DNA of 54,837 nucleotides from Rubrivivax benzoatilyticus JA2 = ATCC BAA-35. Its GTDB lineage: Bacteria > Pseudomonadota > Gammaproteobacteria > Burkholderiales > Burkholderiaceae_C. The notes beneath the pieces are model-generated. The model saw only the letters and a program-made list of their open reading frames with translations. It did not search any database and was not told the origin of the DNA. The DNA is taken from NCBI RefSeq assembly GCF_000190375.1, contig NZ_AEWG01000159.1, forward strand, positions 1-54,837, written 5' to 3'. The position numbers were made by a program, and so were the translations under genes. Within the stretch, counting starts at the first letter, position 1; each line of letters begins with the position of its first letter. Shown here piece after piece: positions 9,661 through 17,462 of this stretch.

Positions 9661-11402
9661 CGGCGTGGCGCAACCCGCCGCTGGCGGCGCTGCTGGCGGT
9701 CCTGCTGGCCTGGGCCGGCCTGGCCGTGCCGGGGCTGCTGACGCCGCTGCAGGCGGCGAGCTTTCCGGCGCTGGCGCTGCTGCTGGCCGTGCTCGCGTCG
9801 GCCTGGGAACGCTGGCCGGTGCACCGCCGCGTGCTCGGGCGCGTGGCGCTGGCGGCGCTCGTGCTGCAGGTGCTCGCGAGCGCGCTGGCCGCCCCGGACG
9901 CCCCCGAGGGCGCTGCGACCTGGGCGCTGCGGCTGACGCTGCTGCCGGCACTGGTGCTGCTGCTGCGCGCCTGGCCGGCCGCGAGCCTGCCGCAGCGCGA
10001 TCCGCTGCCGGCCCCGGTGCCCGCGCCTGCGCCGGCCGCCGACACCGGCTCCCGGGCGCCGGCGGACTTCCTCGCCACGCTCGGGCACGAGGTGCGCACG
10101 CCGATGAACGCCATCGTCGGCCAGACCCGGCTGGCGCTGGAGGCCGAGCTGGCGCCGGCGCAACGCCGCCGTCTCGAGGAGGTCGCACGGGCCTCGCAGC
10201 AGTTGCTGGACCTCTTCGGCGCGATGACCGCGCTGGCGGCGCTGGACGGCGGCCGCCTGCAGCTGGCCTGCGCACCGCTGCGTGTCGAGGATCTCGTGGC
10301 CGAGGCCTTTGCCGCGGCGCGCGTGCTGGCGCGCGGCAAGCCGGTGGAGCTGCACTGCCGCTTCGAGGCTCCGGCGCTGCTGGGCGCCGCCGGCTGGCGC
10401 CTGGGCGACGCGGCGCAGCTCGGCCGCGTGCTCGGCCAGTTGCTGGGCAACGCGGTGAAGTTCACCGACGCCGGCCACGTGCGGCTGGCCGTCGGGCTGG
10501 ACGGCGAGCGCCTGCGTTTCACCGTCACCGACACCGGCGTCGGCCTGGATGCGGCGCAGCTGGCGGCGTTGTTCGAGCCGCTCGCGCAGGCCGACGGCTC
10601 GGCCACGCGCCGCCACGGCGGCCTGGGGCTGGGGCTGGCGCTTGCGCGGCGGTTGGCCGAGCGCATGGGCGGCCGGCTGGACGCGCGCAGCACGCCGGGC
10701 CGCGGTTCGTGCTTCGAGCTGCAGGTGCCGCTGCCGCCGGCGCCGGCCTCGCCCGGCGAGGCGGCCGTCGAGGCCGGCTGCCCGCTGCTCGTCGTGCAGG
10801 CCCACGACGAGGCGCGTGCCGCTCTGGTGCAGATGCTGCACGCGCTGATGCCGCAGGCGCGCGTCGACGAGGCCGTCTCCGGACGCCAGGCCCTGGCCTG
10901 CGTGCGGCGGGCCGCGTCCGCCGACGGCGACTACGGCCTGCTCGTCGTCGACTGGGTGCTGCCCGACATGGACGGTGCCGAACTGCTGCGCCATCTGCGC
11001 AGCGCCGGCGCCCGGCCGCGGCGCACCGTGCTGCTGGTGCCCTTCGACGGCCCGGCGGTGCAGCAGGCCGCCGGCGGGCTGGGCGTGGGTGCGCTGCTGC
11101 CCAAGCCGGTGCTGCCGTCGGACCTGCGCCGCCTGCTGGCCGGCGCGGCGCCGGCTGCCGAGCCGGCGTCGGGCGACGGCCGGCCCGCGGGGCTGGAACT
11201 GCTGCAGCAGCTCGGCGAGCTTCTGGACGACAACGACGCCCGGGCCGTCTCGATGTGGGAGTCGCATGCCTCGGACTTCATCGGGCTGCTGCCCGCCGCC
11301 GAGGCCGAGCAGCTCAGCGGCGCGATGTCGCGATTCGAGTTCGACGCGGCACTGGCGGCGCTGCGCCGCACCGCGCCCCGGAAAGGCCCCGATGAACGTT
11401 GA
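9657..11402 (+). CDS. Hybrid histidine kinase with membrane-helix sensor and degenerate receiver
   Basis: A 581-residue protein. About 110 residues form three or four hydrophobic helices with no real periplasmic domain, then a Pro/Ala linker, HisKA with His144 in [11 protein letters not shown], and HATPase (about 255-365, with [15 protein letters not shown] and GGLGLGLA). A C-terminal receiver (about 375-500) keeps the acceptor Asp432 and Lys483 but has Gln381-Ala382 where the metal-binding acidic pair should be, and Val where the conserved Ser/Thr lies. There is no Hpt. The tail (520-575) resembles that of the preceding kinase, and the receiver resembles its receiver 1, which suggests tandem duplication. 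The start overlaps the upstream stop (ATGA); the end overlaps the HD-GYP gene by 11 bases. Confidence 0.9.
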   Translation: MTAWRNPPLAALLAVLLAWAGLAVPGLLTPLQAASFPALALLLAVLASAWERWPVHRRVLGRVALAALVLQVLASALAAPDAPEGAATWALRLTLLPALVLLLRAWPAASLPQRDPLPAPVPAPAPAADTGSRAPADFLATLGHEVRTPMNAIVGQTRLALEAELAPAQRRRLEEVARASQQLLDLFGAMTALAALDGGRLQLACAPLRVEDLVAEAFAAARVLARGKPVELHCRFEAPALLGAAGWRLGDAAQLGRVLGQLLGNAVKFTDAGHVRLAVGLDGERLRFTVTDTGVGLDAAQLAALFEPLAQADGSATRRHGGLGLGLALARRLAERMGGRLDARSTPGRGSCFELQVPLPPAPASPGEAAVEAGCPLLVVQAHDEARAALVQMLHALMPQARVDEAVSGRQALACVRRAASADGDYGLLVVDWVLPDMDGAELLRHLRSAGARPRRTVLLVPFDGPAVQQAAGGLGVGALLPKPVLPSDLRRLLAGAAPAAEPASGDGRPAGLELLQQLGELLDDNDARAVSMWESHASDFIGLLPAAEAEQLSGAMSRFEFDAALAALRRTAPRKGPDER

Positions 11403-12546
11403 CGCCCCGGCGCCCGGCGCCGACCCGCCGCTGCGCCGCCCGGTCGTGCTCGTCGTCGACGACACGCCGGCCAACCTGACGCTGCTGGCCCAGGTGCTGA
11501 ACCGGGACTACCAGGTGAAGATCGCGATCAACGGCCGGCGCGCGCTGGAGATCGCCGGGCGCAGCCCGCCGGACGTCATCGTGCTCGACGTCATGATGCC
11601 CGAGCTCGACGGCTACGAGGTCTGCCGCCGGCTCAAGGCCGACCCGCTGCTGGCCGACGTGCCGGTGCTGTTCCTGACGGCGCTGACCCGGCCCGAGGAC
11701 GAGACGCAGGGTTTCCGTGTCGGTGGCGCCGACTTCATCCACAAGCCCTTCAATCCCGAGACGGTGCTCGCGCGCGTGGCCACGCAGCTCAAGCTGAAGG
11801 TCGCGCGCGACGTGCTGCGCGACCGCAACGCGCACCTGGGACAGGCGCTGGAGCGCCGCTGCCGCGAGGCCGAGCGGCTGCGCGAGACGACGCTGTTCCT
11901 GATGCTCGGCCTGGCCGAGTTCCGCGACAACGAGACCGCCAACCACATCAAGCGCACCGAGGAGTACGTGCGCACGCTGGCCAGCTGGTACGCCGCACGG
12001 CCCGGCGCGCCGGCCGACCTGAGCGCCGCGGCGATCGACGAGCTGGCCAAGGCCGCGCCGCTGCACGACATCGGCAAGGTCGCCATCCGCGACGCGATCC
12101 TGCTCAAGGACGGCCCGCTCAGCGCCGATGAATGGGCCAGCATGAAGACCCACACGGTGCGCGGCGCCGAGCTGCTGCAGAAGGCGATCGACCGGCTCGG
12201 CCACGATGCCGGGCCGATGCTGGTCTACGCCAAGCAGATCGCTCGCCACCACCACGAACGCTGGGACGGCAGCGGCTATCCCGACGGCCTGGCCGGCGAG
12301 GACATCCCGCTGGCGGCGCGGCTGATGGCGGTGGCCGACGTCTACGACGCGCTGACCACGGCGCGCCCGTACAAGCCGGCCTGGGACCACCGGGCGGCGA
12401 TGGACTGCATCGTGCAGGGCGCCGGCCGCCACTTCGACCCGGTGCTCGTCGAGGGCCTGCGCGCCTGCGAGGCCGCCTTCGTCGAGATCGCCACCGAACT
12501 TCGCGATGCCGGCGACGACGGCAGCTCCCCGCCGCCGGCGCCCTGA
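11392..12546 (+). CDS. Response regulator with HD-GYP cyclic-di-GMP phosphodiesterase output
   Basis: A 384-residue cytoplasmic regulator. The N-terminal receiver (about 17-135) is complete: Asp23-Asp24, acceptor Asp66 in VLDVMMPELDGYE, Thr in LTALT, Lys118 in IHKPF. A helical linker (135-165) leads to an HD-GYP domain (about 165-365). It has His225-Asp226 (LHDIGKVAI) and the motif HHERWDGSGYPDGL (287-300), so both the HD dyad and the GYP signature are intact. Such proteins hydrolyse cyclic-di-GMP to pGpG or GMP. It overlaps the second kinase gene, so it is the natural phosphoryl acceptor of one or both kinases (inference). The C-terminal 15 residues are Gly/Pro-rich. Confidence 0.94.
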   Translation: MNVDAPAPGADPPLRRPVVLVVDDTPANLTLLAQVLNRDYQVKIAINGRRALEIAGRSPPDVIVLDVMMPELDGYEVCRRLKADPLLADVPVLFLTALTRPEDETQGFRVGGADFIHKPFNPETVLARVATQLKLKVARDVLRDRNAHLGQALERRCREAERLRETTLFLMLGLAEFRDNETANHIKRTEEYVRTLASWYAARPGAPADLSAAAIDELAKAAPLHDIGKVAIRDAILLKDGPLSADEWASMKTHTVRGAELLQKAIDRLGHDAGPMLVYAKQIARHHHERWDGSGYPDGLAGEDIPLAARLMAVADVYDALTTARPYKPAWDHRAAMDCIVQGAGRHFDPVLVEGLRACEAAFVEIATELRDAGDDGSSPPPAP

Positions 12547-12566
12547 GGCGGCGGCCACCCGACACG

Positions 12567-13868
12567 ATGAAGAACAACAAGCCCTTGCGGGCGCTCGCCG
12601 CCGCCGCCGTCGCCGCCACCGTCAGCCTGCCCGCCGCGGCGCTGGACCTGTCCTGGTCGGGCTTCGGCACGCTGGGCTGGGCGCAGTCCAACCGCGGCTG
12701 GGCCGTCGAGCGCAGCATCGACCGCGGCGGCAGCGCCGAACGCGACACGCTGGTCGGCCTGCAGCTCGACGCGCGCCTGGCCGAGCGCTGGAGCGCGACG
12801 CTGCAGCTCAAGGCCGCCGAGTCGCTGGAGCGAGACCACCGCTGGGACGTGACGCCGGCCTGGGCCTTCCTCGCCTGGCGGCCGGACGACGACTGGCTGC
12901 TGCGCGCCGGCCGCATGCGGCTGCCGCTGTACCTGTACTCCGAGATCCTCGACGTCGGCGCCACCCAGGACATGGTGCGGCTGCCCACCGAGATGTACTC
13001 GATCGCGCCGTCCAACGAGTTCGACGGCCTGTCGGCGACCCGGACCTGGGCGCTCGGCGACGACGAGCTCTCGCTGGACGCCTATGGCGGCCGCGCCCGC
13101 ACCACGGCGCGCTTCTGGGCGCGCGACGGCCTGGCGCCGGCCAAGCCCGCGGGGGCCAACTTCGTCGAGGTCGAGGTGCACGCGGTCGGCGCCGCGCTGA
13201 CGCTGCGCCAGCCCGACACGCTGTGGCGTGCCGGCATGCACCACGTGCGCACCGCGCAGACCGACGGCTCCCGCATCCCGGTGACGCTGCCCTGGGTCGA
13301 GCTGGCGCCCGGTGTCGGCTTCTACAAGACCGACGACTCGATCCCCTACGGCCCGCCGGTCGAGGCGGTGTCGACGATCACCAACCTGATCTTCACGCTC
13401 GGCGTCGAGCACCGTTTTGCGGCGCACTGGCGGGTTGCGGCCGAGTACGCGCGCGACATCCAGCACGACACCGAGCTGGGCTCCAACACCTCGGGCGGCT
13501 ACGTGGCGCTGTTCCGCGAGTTCGGCGCGCTGACGCCGTACCTCGCCTGGTCGCAGCTGCGCTCGACGCGCGGCACGCGCGACTGGTATCGCCGCCTGAC
13601 CGCCCACCCGCTGCCCGAGAGCCTCCCCGGGGCCGGGCCGATCAACGCCGCGCAGCGCCTGACGGCCGAGACGATCTGGGCCGCCGACCAGCGCTCGGTC
13701 GCGCTCGGCGCGTCCTGGACTCCGGCGCCCGGTCACAAGCTCAAGGCGGAGTGGAAGCGCACCGCGATCGGCCAGATGAGCCGCCTGGTCGACACGCCGG
13801 CGGACGCCGGGACGATCCACGACACGCACGTGGACGTCTGGTCGATCAACTACGGCTTCGCCTTCTGA
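12567..13868 (+). CDS. Porin-like outer-membrane beta-barrel protein
   Basis: A 433-residue protein with a clear signal peptide (MKNNKPLRALAAAAVAATVS, cleavage near AAA-LDL) and alternating amphipathic strands throughout. It ends in Tyr-Gly-Phe-Ala-Phe, the C-terminal aromatic signature used by the Bam machinery. The mature protein opens with LDLSWSGFGTLGWAQSN, as in trimeric porin-like families, but it is not the same family as the general porin at 30070. It follows the HD-GYP gene after 20 bases and precedes a periplasmic protein by 11 bases, so it belongs to the signalling array. Its role could be uptake of the signal or a sensory barrel; I cannot choose from sequence. Confidence 0.82.
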   Translation: MKNNKPLRALAAAAVAATVSLPAAALDLSWSGFGTLGWAQSNRGWAVERSIDRGGSAERDTLVGLQLDARLAERWSATLQLKAAESLERDHRWDVTPAWAFLAWRPDDDWLLRAGRMRLPLYLYSEILDVGATQDMVRLPTEMYSIAPSNEFDGLSATRTWALGDDELSLDAYGGRARTTARFWARDGLAPAKPAGANFVEVEVHAVGAALTLRQPDTLWRAGMHHVRTAQTDGSRIPVTLPWVELAPGVGFYKTDDSIPYGPPVEAVSTITNLIFTLGVEHRFAAHWRVAAEYARDIQHDTELGSNTSGGYVALFREFGALTPYLAWSQLRSTRGTRDWYRRLTAHPLPESLPGAGPINAAQRLTAETIWAADQRSVALGASWTPAPGHKLKAEWKRTAIGQMSRLVDTPADAGTIHDTHVDVWSINYGFAF

Positions 13869-13879
13869 GGGCGCGTCGG

Positions 13880-14296
13880 ATGCGTCGCCGCCTCCTCCTC
13901 GTCGCCGGGCTGCTGCCGGCCTGCAGCGCCTGGGCCGGACCGCCCGTCGACATCGTCGTCATCGCCCATCCGGGCATCGTGCGCGTGGACCTGCCGACGC
14001 TGCAGCGGCTGTACACCGGGCGCGCCGTCGAGGTCGGCGGCACGGCGGCCAACGTCGTCAACGCGCCGCCGGGCACGCCGTCGCGCGAGCGTTTCCTGTC
14101 GCAGGTGGTGCAGCTCGACGACGGCCGCTACATCGCCTACTGGACGGTGCGCCGCCATGTCGGCAAGGGCGTGCCGCCGCGCGAGCTGCGCAGCAGCGCG
14201 GAGATCATCGCCTACGTGCAGGCGACGCCCGGCGCGATCGGCTACATCCCGGTGTCCGAGCTGCGGCCCGGCCTGAACGTCGTGCTGCGGCCCTGA
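13880..14296 (+). CDS. Short PstS-like (PBP-like) periplasmic protein
   Basis: A 138-residue secreted protein with an N-terminal signal peptide (about 19 residues, MRRRLLLVAGLLPACSAWA). The mature part matches one half of a phosphate-binding-protein fold: VDIVVIAHPG at the start, LQRLYTGRA, and the closing GAIGYIPVSEL, a motif of PstS-like domains. True PstS proteins are about twice as long, so only one lobe seems present. A Cys at position 15 is not in a good lipobox. No ABC permease or ATPase is nearby; instead it is the last gene of the kinase array, after the barrel gene. A sensory or chaperone role is my inference. Its stop abuts that of the convergent kinase gene. Confidence 0.78.
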   Translation: MRRRLLLVAGLLPACSAWAGPPVDIVVIAHPGIVRVDLPTLQRLYTGRAVEVGGTAANVVNAPPGTPSRERFLSQVVQLDDGRYIAYWTVRRHVGKGVPPRELRSSAEIIAYVQATPGAIGYIPVSELRPGLNVVLRP

Positions 14297-15862
14297 TCAG
14301 GCCGCCGGCAGCGTCACGGTGAAGCTCGAGCCCCGGCCGGGTTCGCTGTCGACCTCGATGCGCCCGCCCATCAGCACGACCAGGTCCTGCGTCAGCGCCA
14401 GGCCGATGCCGGTGCCTTCGACGCGGCCGCGCACCGCACGGCCGCGGTAGAAGGGCTCGAACAGGCGCTCGCGCTCGTCGCGCGCGATGCCGATGCCGGT
14501 GTCGTGCACCGCCAGCGGCTGCCAGCGGCCTTGCGGGGCCGCGATCTCCAGCTCGACGCGGCCGCCGGCGCGGTTGTACTTGATCGCGTTGGTCAGCAGG
14601 TTCAGCAGCACCTGACGCAGCCGCGTGCCGTCGGCGCGCACGCGCGCACCGGGGGCGGAGTCGGCCAGCGCCAGCGTCACCTGGGCGCGTTCGGCGCTGC
14701 CGGCGACCATCGCCAGCGCCTCCTCGGCCAGCGGCCGCAGCGGCACCGCGGCCAGGCGCAGCTCGATGCCGCCGGACTCGATGCGCGTCAGGTCGAGCAG
14801 GTCGCCGATCATCTGCAGCAGGTGCTCGCCGGCTTCGCGGATCAGCTTGATCCGGCGCTGCTGGCTTTCGCTCGGCGGCTCGACCGGATCGCTCTCGAGC
14901 AGTTGGGCGAAGCCGAGCACCGCGTTCAGCGGCGTGCGCAGCTCGTGGCTCATGCGCGACAGGAACTCGGTCTTGGCGCGGTTGGCGGCCGCGGCGACCG
15001 CGGCGTCCTGGCGCGCCTGCTCCAGCTCGCGGCGTTCGGTGGCGTCTTCGAGGTAGCCGTGCCAGACGGTCGAGCCGTCGGCCTGGCGGCTCGGCGTCGC
15101 CTCGCCGCGCACCCAGCGCAACTGGCCGGCGCGGCGCACGCGGAACTCGGCGCGCCAGGGCTCGAGCGTGCGTGCCGAGGCGCGGATCGCCGCGCGCAGC
15201 GGGCCGCGGTCTTCGGGCTCGACGCAGTCCAGCAGCGCCCGCCCGTCACGCGCCAGTTCGGCCGGCTCGATGCCGAACAGCGCCCGGCAGCGTTCGCTGG
15301 CGTAGGGGAAGGTGATCCGGCGCTCGGGGTCGGCGTGGATCTGCACCAGCGTGCCCGGCACGTGGCGCGCGATGCGCGCCAGCCCTTCCAGCGCCTGCTG
15401 CGCCGTGTCGGCCAGCTCGCGCAGCTCGGTGATGTCGGTCTGCGTGCCCAGCATGCGCCGCGGGCGGCCGTCGGCGCTGCGCTCGACGATGCGGCCGCGC
15501 TCGCGCACCCAGCGCCAGCGGCCCGCGGCGTCGCGGATGCGGTAGCAGTGTTCGTAGACGTCGACCTCGCCGCGCGCGTGGCGCAGATAGGCCTCGTGGT
15601 TGGCGGCCAGGTCGTCGGGGTGGATCAGCCGGTCCCAGTCGGCCTGGGTGGGGCCGATGTCCCCGGGGCGGTAGCCCAGCATCGCCAGGCCTTCTTCGAC
15701 GTCGCTGAGCCGGTCGGTGTCCAGGTCCCAGCCCCAGACGAAGGTGCCGGTGCCGGCCAGCGCGGCGTGGAACAGCGCGTGGCGCGCATCGCCGTCGTCG
15801 CCCGGTTCGGGCGGGGGCGTCGGGGCAGCCTGCTCCGGCGAGGGGGGCGGCTGCGTGCCCAC
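14297..15862 (-). CDS. Cytoplasmic PAS-PAS sensor histidine kinase
   Basis: A 521-residue kinase without membrane helices. Two PAS/PAC units (about 30-150 and 165-280; PAC strands RWRWVRERGRIVE and QLRWVRGEATPSRQ) precede HisKA with His306 in LSRMSHELRTPLN and HATPase (about 405-520, with LLNLLTNAIKYN, DTGIGI and GTGIGLALT). The GTG start at MGTQPPPSPE is chosen because GAGGAGG lies 8-9 bases upstream, just after the zinc-finger gene stop; no suitable ATG exists. There is no receiver, Hpt or adjacent response regulator, so the partner is unknown. It is the distal gene of an ilvE-zf-CHCC-kinase unit and converges on the array at 14296, the two stop codons forming TGATCA. Confidence 0.88.
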   Translation of the reverse strand: MGTQPPPSPEQAAPTPPPEPGDDGDARHALFHAALAGTGTFVWGWDLDTDRLSDVEEGLAMLGYRPGDIGPTQADWDRLIHPDDLAANHEAYLRHARGEVDVYEHCYRIRDAAGRWRWVRERGRIVERSADGRPRRMLGTQTDITELRELADTAQQALEGLARIARHVPGTLVQIHADPERRITFPYASERCRALFGIEPAELARDGRALLDCVEPEDRGPLRAAIRASARTLEPWRAEFRVRRAGQLRWVRGEATPSRQADGSTVWHGYLEDATERRELEQARQDAAVAAAANRAKTEFLSRMSHELRTPLNAVLGFAQLLESDPVEPPSESQQRRIKLIREAGEHLLQMIGDLLDLTRIESGGIELRLAAVPLRPLAEEALAMVAGSAERAQVTLALADSAPGARVRADGTRLRQVLLNLLTNAIKYNRAGGRVELEIAAPQGRWQPLAVHDTGIGIARDERERLFEPFYRGRAVRGRVEGTGIGLALTQDLVVLMGGRIEVDSEPGRGSSFTVTLPAA

Positions 15863-15876
15863 CTCGCCGTGCCTCC

Positions 15877-16080
15877 TCAGTGGCCGGAAGCGTGCACGCC
15901 CGGCGCCAGCTTGTAGACCGTGCCGCAGTACGGGCAACGGCCTTCGCCAGTGGTCGCGACGTCGATGAAGACGCGCGGGTGGTTGCTCCACAGCGGCATC
16001 TTCGGGTTCGGGCAGAACACGACGCCCGGCCCGGCGAGGTCGGCCGCCTGGACCTCGACAGTGGCTTTGGGTTCGTTCAT
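15877..16080 (-). CDS. zf-CHCC zinc-finger protein (NDUFS6-like)
   Basis: A 67-residue protein of the zf-CHCC family, the bacterial relative of mitochondrial complex I subunit NDUFS6. The zinc ligands are visible: Cys in VFCPNP, His in SNHPRVFID, and two Cys in RCPYCGTVYKL. In beta-proteobacteria this small gene commonly follows ilvE, and it does so here after 6 bases. Its exact role is not settled. The kinase gene starts 14 bases downstream of its stop. Confidence 0.9.
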   Translation of the reverse strand: MNEPKATVEVQAADLAGPGVVFCPNPKMPLWSNHPRVFIDVATTGEGRCPYCGTVYKLAPGVHASGH

Positions 16081-16086
16081 GTCAGT

Positions 16087-17010
16087 TCAGACCTGGGTGA
16101 GCCATTCGGCGTATTTCGGGTTGCGGCCGTTGACGATGTCGAAGAAGGCCGCCTGGATCTTCTCCGTGACCGGGCCCCGCGCGCCAGCCCCGATCTGGAT
16201 GCGGTCGAGCTCGCGGATCGGCGTGACTTCGGCGGCGGTGCCGGTGAAGAAGGCCTCGTCGGCGACGTAGACCTCGTCGCGCGTGATGCGCTTCTCGACG
16301 ACGTCGATGCCCAGGTCGCGACAGATCGCGAAGATCGTGTTGCGCGTGATGCCGTTGAGCGCGCCGGCCGACAGGTCGGGCGTGTAGACGGTGCCGCCGC
16401 GCACGATGAACAGGTTCTCGCCGGCGCCTTCGGAGACGAAGCCCGAGGCGTCGAGCAGCAGCGCCTCGTCGTAGCCGTCGTCGGTGGCCTCCATGTTGGC
16501 CAGGATCGAGTTCGTGTAGTTGCTCACCGCCTTGGCCTGCGTCATCGTGATGTTGACGTGGTGGCGGGTGTAGCTGCTGGTCTTGACGCGGATGCCGCGG
16601 CGCAGACCTTCCTCGCCGAGGTAGGCGCCCCAGGGCCAGGCGGCGATCATCAGGTGCACGGTGTTGCCCTTGGGGCTGACGCCGAGCTTCTCGGAACCCA
16701 GCCAGGTCAGCGGGCGCAGGTAGCAGCTCTCCAGCTTGTTGGCGCGCACGACCTCGCGCTGCGCGTCCATCACCTCCTGCAGCGAGAAGGGGATCTTCAT
16801 GCGCAGGATCTTGGCGCTGTTGAACAGGCGCTCGGTGTGCTCCTGCAGGCGGAAGATCGCCGTGCCCTGGGCGGTGTTGTAGGCGCGCACGCCCTCGAAA
16901 GCGCCGCAGCCGTAGTGCAGCGTGTGCGTCAGGACGTGGATCTTGGCGTCGCGCCAGTCGACCAGCGCGCCGTCCATCCAGATCTTGCCGTCGCGGTCGG
17001 ACATCGACAT
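16087..17010 (-). CDS. ilvE: Branched-chain amino acid aminotransferase
   Basis: A 307-residue pyridoxal-phosphate enzyme of fold type IV that transaminates 2-oxo acids to Val, Leu and Ile, with glutamate as donor. The PLP lysine is Lys160 in QAKAVSNYTNS. The family signature SEGAGENLFIVRGG and the segment GTAAEVTPI near the C-terminus are intact. Length is standard. The start MSMSDRDGKIWMDG fits family members; TGAGGAACCACC upstream includes a GAGG-type site. It is the first gene of a leftward unit with the zinc-finger protein and a PAS kinase. 44 bases separate it from the stop of the gene at 17055, so read-through from the upstream operon is possible. Confidence 0.96.
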   Translation of the reverse strand: MSMSDRDGKIWMDGALVDWRDAKIHVLTHTLHYGCGAFEGVRAYNTAQGTAIFRLQEHTERLFNSAKILRMKIPFSLQEVMDAQREVVRANKLESCYLRPLTWLGSEKLGVSPKGNTVHLMIAAWPWGAYLGEEGLRRGIRVKTSSYTRHHVNITMTQAKAVSNYTNSILANMEATDDGYDEALLLDASGFVSEGAGENLFIVRGGTVYTPDLSAGALNGITRNTIFAICRDLGIDVVEKRITRDEVYVADEAFFTGTAAEVTPIRELDRIQIGAGARGPVTEKIQAAFFDIVNGRNPKYAEWLTQV

Positions 17011-17054
17011 GGTGGTTCCTCGGGAATTGAGAGCGGTTCTAGAGACGGACGATT

Positions 17055-17462
17055 CTAGGCGGCGGGGTGCGTGCCGGCATCGGGGCCTGCGGTGGCGCGC
17101 AGCAGCTGCCAGCGGCCGACGCGGCCGCCGGTGAAGGCCACGTGCACCGCGTCGCCGCCGGCGTCGCGCCAGGCGAAGGTCTCGGGGTCGTCGCCGACCT
17201 TCTCGCCGATGCTGCCGGTGAGTTTCATCACCTGCAGCATCGACAGGCCGGGTTCGAGCTTCGCATGCAGCGCCACGGCGCTGGCCACGCTGGCCCGCGG
17301 GCGCTTGGCCGCCTGCTGCATCGCGCGCAGCGCGCGGCTGAACTGCAGCAGCAGCCAGAACACGGTGACGGTGATGCCGAGCACGACACCTTGCCAGCCC
17401 CAGCCGACATAGCCGGCGGCGATGGCGGCGGCGGCCAGCGCCCAGCCGATCCAGGCGTTCAT
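17055..17462 (-). CDS. Two-helix membrane protein with a BLIP/SmpA-like C-terminal domain
   Basis: A 135-residue protein. Two hydrophobic stretches (about 4-21 and 24-45) form an N-terminal membrane hairpin. A soluble part (about 65-125) reads LEPGLSMLQVMKLTG, then FAWRDAGGDAVHVAFTGGRVGRW; this layout is like small BLIP/SmpA-fold domains, but I call it only by eye. Its ATG overlaps the metallophosphoesterase stop (ATGA), so it is translationally coupled and is the last gene of the alr-arfB-radA group. No function can be given. Confidence 0.75.
   Translation of the reverse strand: MNAWIGWALAAAAIAAGYVGWGWQGVVLGITVTVFWLLLQFSRALRAMQQAAKRPRASVASAVALHAKLEPGLSMLQVMKLTGSIGEKVGDDPETFAWRDAGGDAVHVAFTGGRVGRWQLLRATAGPDAGTHPAA

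Noticed and set aside
5464..10275. A 4.8-kb open frame on the minus strand covering purU and the opposite strand of the first kinase
   Set aside because: Only the purU part resembles a protein. The rest is low-complexity Arg/Gln/His/Ala sequence opposite an intact multi-domain kinase, an effect of GC-rich third positions that keeps antisense frames open.
14504..15916. Long plus-strand open frame opposite the PAS kinase
   Set aside because: The translation is a repetitive mix of Arg, Gln, Ala and Val without domain structure, whereas the minus strand encodes a complete kinase.
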